Positions 12,024 to 14,564 of a stretch of DNA of 14,564 bases are shown here, piece after piece. The notes beneath the pieces are model-generated. The model saw only the letters and a list, made by a program, of their open reading frames with translations, was not told where the DNA came from and made no database searches. Numbering within the stretch: the stretch's first letter is position 1; each line of letters begins with the position of its first letter. Source of the stretch: an uncultured Acidobacteriota bacterium (GTDB taxonomy: Bacteria; Acidobacteriota; Blastocatellia; Pyrinomonadales; Pyrinomonadaceae); contig CADEEU010000012.1 in NCBI GenBank assembly GCA_902826385.1, positions 3,030 to 17,593 on the forward strand, written 5' to 3'. Made by a program: the position numbers and the translations under genes.

Positions 12024-12225
12024 CGAGCATCGCCTCAAGCTCCGCAAGATCGGAAGAAAACTTCATGCTGCCTGCAGCCTCCTCACTAACCGCCGCATCA
12101 TAGTTCTTAAGGATTTCTTCGCGACGCTCTTCGACGATATAGTTGTCGAGCAATTCCTTGAGTTCCAGTTTTTCTTCGTTTGAGAGATGCTTTACCTCTT
12201 CGACAACATCCGCGAAGGCATTCAT
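12016..12225 (-). CDS. Cognate antitoxin of the YafQ-like toxin
   Basis: A 69-residue acidic, mostly helical protein: FADVVEEVKHLSNEEKLELKELLDNYI, then VEERREEILKNYDAAVSEEA and an acidic tail ending AELEAMLDD. This NEEKLEL-type helix is common in small antitoxins that accompany RelE-family toxins. There is no obvious DNA-binding ribbon or helix-turn-helix. I chose ATG 12225 because GGAG lies 6 nt upstream. ATG 12237 (adding METG) is the alternative; there TAATAT ends 6 nt upstream, as in a leaderless start, so transcription might begin at 12237 and translation at 12225. The gene starts 12-24 bp after the nadE stop, and its promoter overlaps the end of nadE. Confidence 0.75.
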   Translation of the reverse strand: MNAFADVVEEVKHLSNEEKLELKELLDNYIVEERREEILKNYDAAVSEEAAGSMKFSSDLAELEAMLDD

Positions 12226-12249
12226 TCCGGTCTCCATTCCTAAATATTA

Positions 12250-13917
12250 TCACAATAAATTCACGCGTCGATACTTATGCGTGATCGGCCTTCTTCTTCC
12301 TACACCGATGGCGTTTTTGGAAACGATGAGCGTCGGCGGAAGCTGTTGACGTTTGAACTCGTTGGCCGGGTGCTCGACCTTGTTTAGGATCCAATAGACG
12401 CGTTCGGGGTCATGGCCGGCTGCGACAATCTCGGCGGGCGACTGTTTTTGTTCGAAATATAGCTGAAGGATCGGGTCCATCAGCTCGTACGGCGGCAGGC
12501 TGTCCTGGTCGAACTGGTTGGGGGCGAGTTCGGCCGATGGTTTTTTGTCAATGATCTTGTTCGGTATCACTTCGCGTCCGGCCCGTTTGTTTATGTCGCG
12601 AGCGATCTGCCAGACCTCGGTCTTTAGAACATCCCCAAGCACAGCCAATCCGCCGTTTGTGTCGCCGTACAGGGTGCAGTAGCCGACGGCGAGCTCGGAT
12701 TTATTGCCGGTCGAAAGAAGCAGTCGTCCCTCGGCATTCGAGATCGCCATCAGGATGACACCGCGCAGGCGGCTTTGCATATTCTCGGCCGCAAGCGATT
12801 CGCCACCCTTGGTCGGTTTGTGCAATTCCATCTGCTTCAGCAAAATCTCGAACGTATCTGAGATCGGTTCGATCCGGCTTTCGCACCGCAGGTTTCGGAC
12901 AAGCTCTTCAGAATCTTTAATGCTGCCTTCGGACGAAAATGGAGACGGCATCATTACGCACAGCACGTTCTCGGGACCGATCGCTTCACACGCAAGTGCT
13001 GCCACCAGCGAAGAATCGATACCGCCCGACAGGCCGAGAACACATTTTTGAAAGCCGTTCTTGCGGGCATAATCTCGGATGCCGAGAACAAGCGCGTCGT
13101 GGATCGACTCGACCTCGTCACCGCTTATCCCACGCGCGTCGGGTTTTCTTACATCGAGCTGAACCGTCTCGACAAACTCTTCAAAAGCCGCAGCTTGCAG
13201 AATGATGTCGCCCTCTTCATCGGCTATCAGGCTGGCGCCGTCAAAGATAATCCCGTCATTGCCGCCGACCAGATTGACGAAAACGATCGGCACTTTGTTC
13301 GCCTTTGCCCGGTGCGCGACCATGTCGCAGCGTAGCCGAATTTTGCCCTTGTTGTACGGCGACGCGTTGATCGAAACGACCAGCTCAGCTCCCATCGCAA
13401 TCACCTCGTCCGCCGGATCGCTTTTGTAAAGCCGGTCTTTCCAAAACGTTTTGTCGTTCCAGAAATCTTCGCAAACGACCACGCCGACCTTTACGCCGTT
13501 GATATCGAAAAGCTTCCGTGCCGAGTGGTTCGGCTCGAACCAGCGGGGATCGTCGAACACGTCGTATTCCGGCAGCAGAGTCTTGTCCACCAGCCCGAGC
13601 AGTTTGCCGTCAGAGATCACCGCCGCGCAGTTAAAAATGCGTCGTCCATCGTTGTCCGGATTCGGGCGGATCGTCCCGACGACGACGCTGATTCCAGCCG
13701 TGGCCGCAACTATCCGGTCGAGCGGCTCAAGCGCATGCGCGATTATGTCCGCGTCCTGAAACCAGTCCTGTGACGTATAACCGTGCGTGACAAGCTCCGG
13801 GAAAACTACCAAATCCGAACCGTCCGCTTTTGCCTTATCTATGGCCGCGATTATCTTCGCCGCGTTTCCGTCAAGATCGCCGTTCGTCGTGTCGATTTGA
13901 GCGATGGTCACCTTCAT
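12250..13917 (-). CDS. nadE: Glutamine-dependent NAD+ synthetase
   Basis: A 555-residue two-domain enzyme that amidates nicotinate adenine dinucleotide to NAD+ with ATP, taking ammonia from glutamine; last step of NAD synthesis. Residues 1-265 are a nitrilase-type glutaminase with the catalytic triad E41 (FPELVTHGY), K112 (DKTLLPEYDVF) and C149 (VVVCEDFW). Residues about 270-555 are the synthetase, with the ATP pyrophosphatase loop LGLSGGIDSS (S297-S302), then STGNKSELAVGYCTLYGD (phosphate and nucleotide contacts) and a helix rich in Asp/Lys near IPNKIIDKKPSAEL. The length fits the shorter bacterial type. ATG 13917 has no ribosome-binding site, but TATAAT lies 7 nt upstream. A TA module follows directly downstream. 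Confidence 0.95.
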   Translation of the reverse strand: MKVTIAQIDTTNGDLDGNAAKIIAAIDKAKADGSDLVVFPELVTHGYTSQDWFQDADIIAHALEPLDRIVAATAGISVVVGTIRPNPDNDGRRIFNCAAVISDGKLLGLVDKTLLPEYDVFDDPRWFEPNHSARKLFDINGVKVGVVVCEDFWNDKTFWKDRLYKSDPADEVIAMGAELVVSINASPYNKGKIRLRCDMVAHRAKANKVPIVFVNLVGGNDGIIFDGASLIADEEGDIILQAAAFEEFVETVQLDVRKPDARGISGDEVESIHDALVLGIRDYARKNGFQKCVLGLSGGIDSSLVAALACEAIGPENVLCVMMPSPFSSEGSIKDSEELVRNLRCESRIEPISDTFEILLKQMELHKPTKGGESLAAENMQSRLRGVILMAISNAEGRLLLSTGNKSELAVGYCTLYGDTNGGLAVLGDVLKTEVWQIARDINKRAGREVIPNKIIDKKPSAELAPNQFDQDSLPPYELMDPILQLYFEQKQSPAEIVAAGHDPERVYWILNKVEHPANEFKRQQLPPTLIVSKNAIGVGRRRPITHKYRRVNLL

Positions 13918-13924
13918 GGGTAAA

Positions 13925-13930
13925 ATTATA
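13925..13930 (-). promoter_or_regulatory. Leaderless-type -10 box of nadE
   Basis: Minus-strand TATAAT (13930-13925) ends 7 nt before the nadE ATG, so the transcript would start on or beside the A of the start codon. I see no clear -35 box. Confidence 0.5.
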
Positions 13931-13945
13931 TCCGTACCGCCATAC

Positions 13946-13964
13946 CATTACGCAGCCGGTAATG
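13946..13964. promoter_or_regulatory. Inverted repeat in the nadE/peroxiredoxin divergent spacer
   Basis: CATTAC (13946-13951) and GTAATG (13959-13964) are exact inverse arms around a 7-bp centre. The repeat lies about where a -35 region of nadE would be, so it may be an operator shared by the divergent genes. Chance cannot be excluded at 6-bp arms. Confidence 0.35.
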
Positions 13965-14022
13965 TAATTTGTGGGAATAATTTCGATTGTTTTGTGAATT
14001 TATAAAAAGGATAACTACACTT

Positions 14023-14564
14023 ATGAAGAAAATATTTGTCGCTTTGATGTTTGCCGCGGTCCTGACGGCGGGACGTGGAATTTATGCACAGGACGGCGCG
14101 ATGGCGTCTAAACCGATGAAAGCAAAACCGGCGCTCGCGGTCGGCCAAACCGCGCCGGATTTTGCGCTTGCGGCCTCTGGCGGATCGACGGTTACGCTTT
14201 CAAAAGTCGGCGGACCAACGGTCCTTGTATTTTACCGCGGCTATTGGTGCCCGTTCTGTGCTCGTCAGCTTGCCGACCTCCGAGGCTTGAGCCAACCGGG
14301 AGACACATTTCGTCTATTCGCGATCAGCGTTGACCCGCCGGAGAAAAGCACTGAACTCGCGTCGAAAATAGGGGCGGACGGCAAGGGCCAGCTTTCGTTC
14401 CAATTACTATCAGATCCGGGATATAAAACTATCTCAAACTACGGCCTCGTCGATCCTGCGTACGAAGGCAAGGGCATTTACGGAATTCCGCATCCGGCGG
14501 TTTATGTGTTGGACAAAAACCGGAAAGTGGTCTGGGCAAGAGTGGAATCGGACTACAAGAAACG
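14023..14564 (+). CDS. Exported AhpC/TSA-type peroxiredoxin or thiol oxidoreductase, 3' end cut off
   Basis: The first 180 residues of a secreted thioredoxin-fold protein. A Sec signal peptide (MKKIFVALMFAAVLTAGRG, cut probably after YA at 22) precedes a mature part with VGQTAPDFALAASGGSTVTL (40-59), the redox site FYRGYWCPFCARQL with C76 and C79, AISVDPPEKS, and a cis-proline region GIPHPAVYVLDKNRKVVW. The CPFC spacing and the PxxxxxC layout fit the AhpC/TSA-redoxin family, acting in the periplasm to reduce peroxides or to exchange thiols. AAGGAT stands about 12 nt before the ATG, farther than usual. It is divergent from nadE. The missing C-terminus means that a further fused domain cannot be excluded. 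Confidence 0.87.
   Translation, partial: MKKIFVALMFAAVLTAGRGIYAQDGAMASKPMKAKPALAVGQTAPDFALAASGGSTVTLSKVGGPTVLVFYRGYWCPFCARQLADLRGLSQPGDTFRLFAISVDPPEKSTELASKIGADGKGQLSFQLLSDPGYKTISNYGLVDPAYEGKGIYGIPHPAVYVLDKNRKVVWARVESDYKK

Overview
The window looks like a chromosomal segment of a Gram-negative, probably aerobic bacterium of moderate GC content (mid-50s percent by eye). Base use is even over most of it. My best taxonomic guess is Acidobacteriota (class Blastocatellia, Pyrinomonadaceae-like). This rests on the Cys-rich protein at 11156-11653 and the Yip1-TPR protein at 7549-8883, both of which I associate with that group, and it is inference only. There are no rRNA or tRNA genes, no CRISPR array and no transposase.

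Layout: (1) 1-1262, minus strand: 5' part of a dihydrolipoamide dehydrogenase gene (lpdA, TTG start) with a good promoter. (2) 1263-1842: a 580-bp gene-free stretch full of repeats, including two 68-bp hairpin units whose stem pentamers differ by concerted, pairing-preserving changes. (3) 1843-3060: a single-domain rhodanese and a class I SAM methyltransferase, separated by an element of inverted 9-bp repeat arrays. (4) 3063-4011: a complete DUF433/DUF5615 toxin-antitoxin pair, then a second DUF433 gene whose toxin survives only as a few codons. (5) 4012-7552: a persulfide/sulfide island. It has a divergent ArsR-type repressor, a YgaP-type membrane rhodanese, a CstB-type fusion (persulfide dioxygenase, pseudo-rhodanese, rhodanese), a lipoprotein rhodanese and a second methyltransferase. 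An 18-bp perfect palindrome fills the spacer of the island promoter. (6) 7549-8883, minus: a Yip1-TPR membrane protein that overlaps the island's last gene by 4 bp, tail to tail. (7) 9004-9631: a VapB-like antitoxin and a broken PIN toxin (frameshift plus internal deletion). (8) 9628-11031: class II fumarase (fumC) and a strong terminator. (9) 11156-13917, minus: nadE, then a RelE/YafQ-type toxin-antitoxin pair, then a Cys-rich one-pass membrane protein. (10) 14023-end: start of an exported thioredoxin-fold peroxiredoxin.

How the genes may work together: the ArsR repressor probably senses reactive sulfur through its only two cysteines (C90, C94) and controls ygaP-cstB-rhodanese-methyltransferase. 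The CstB-like enzyme would oxidise glutathione or low-molecular-weight persulfide to sulfite, and its rhodanese would convert it to thiosulfate. YgaP and the lipoprotein rhodanese would handle sulfane sulfur at the membrane. The methyltransferase beside them might S-methylate a thiol or sulfide, but this is a hypothesis. lpdA, fumC and nadE are housekeeping genes. The spaces between them have collected TA modules in different states of decay and several kinds of small repeat.

Several genes, mainly antitoxins, have a -10 box only 6-7 nt before the start codon and no Shine-Dalgarno sequence, so leaderless transcription looks common here.
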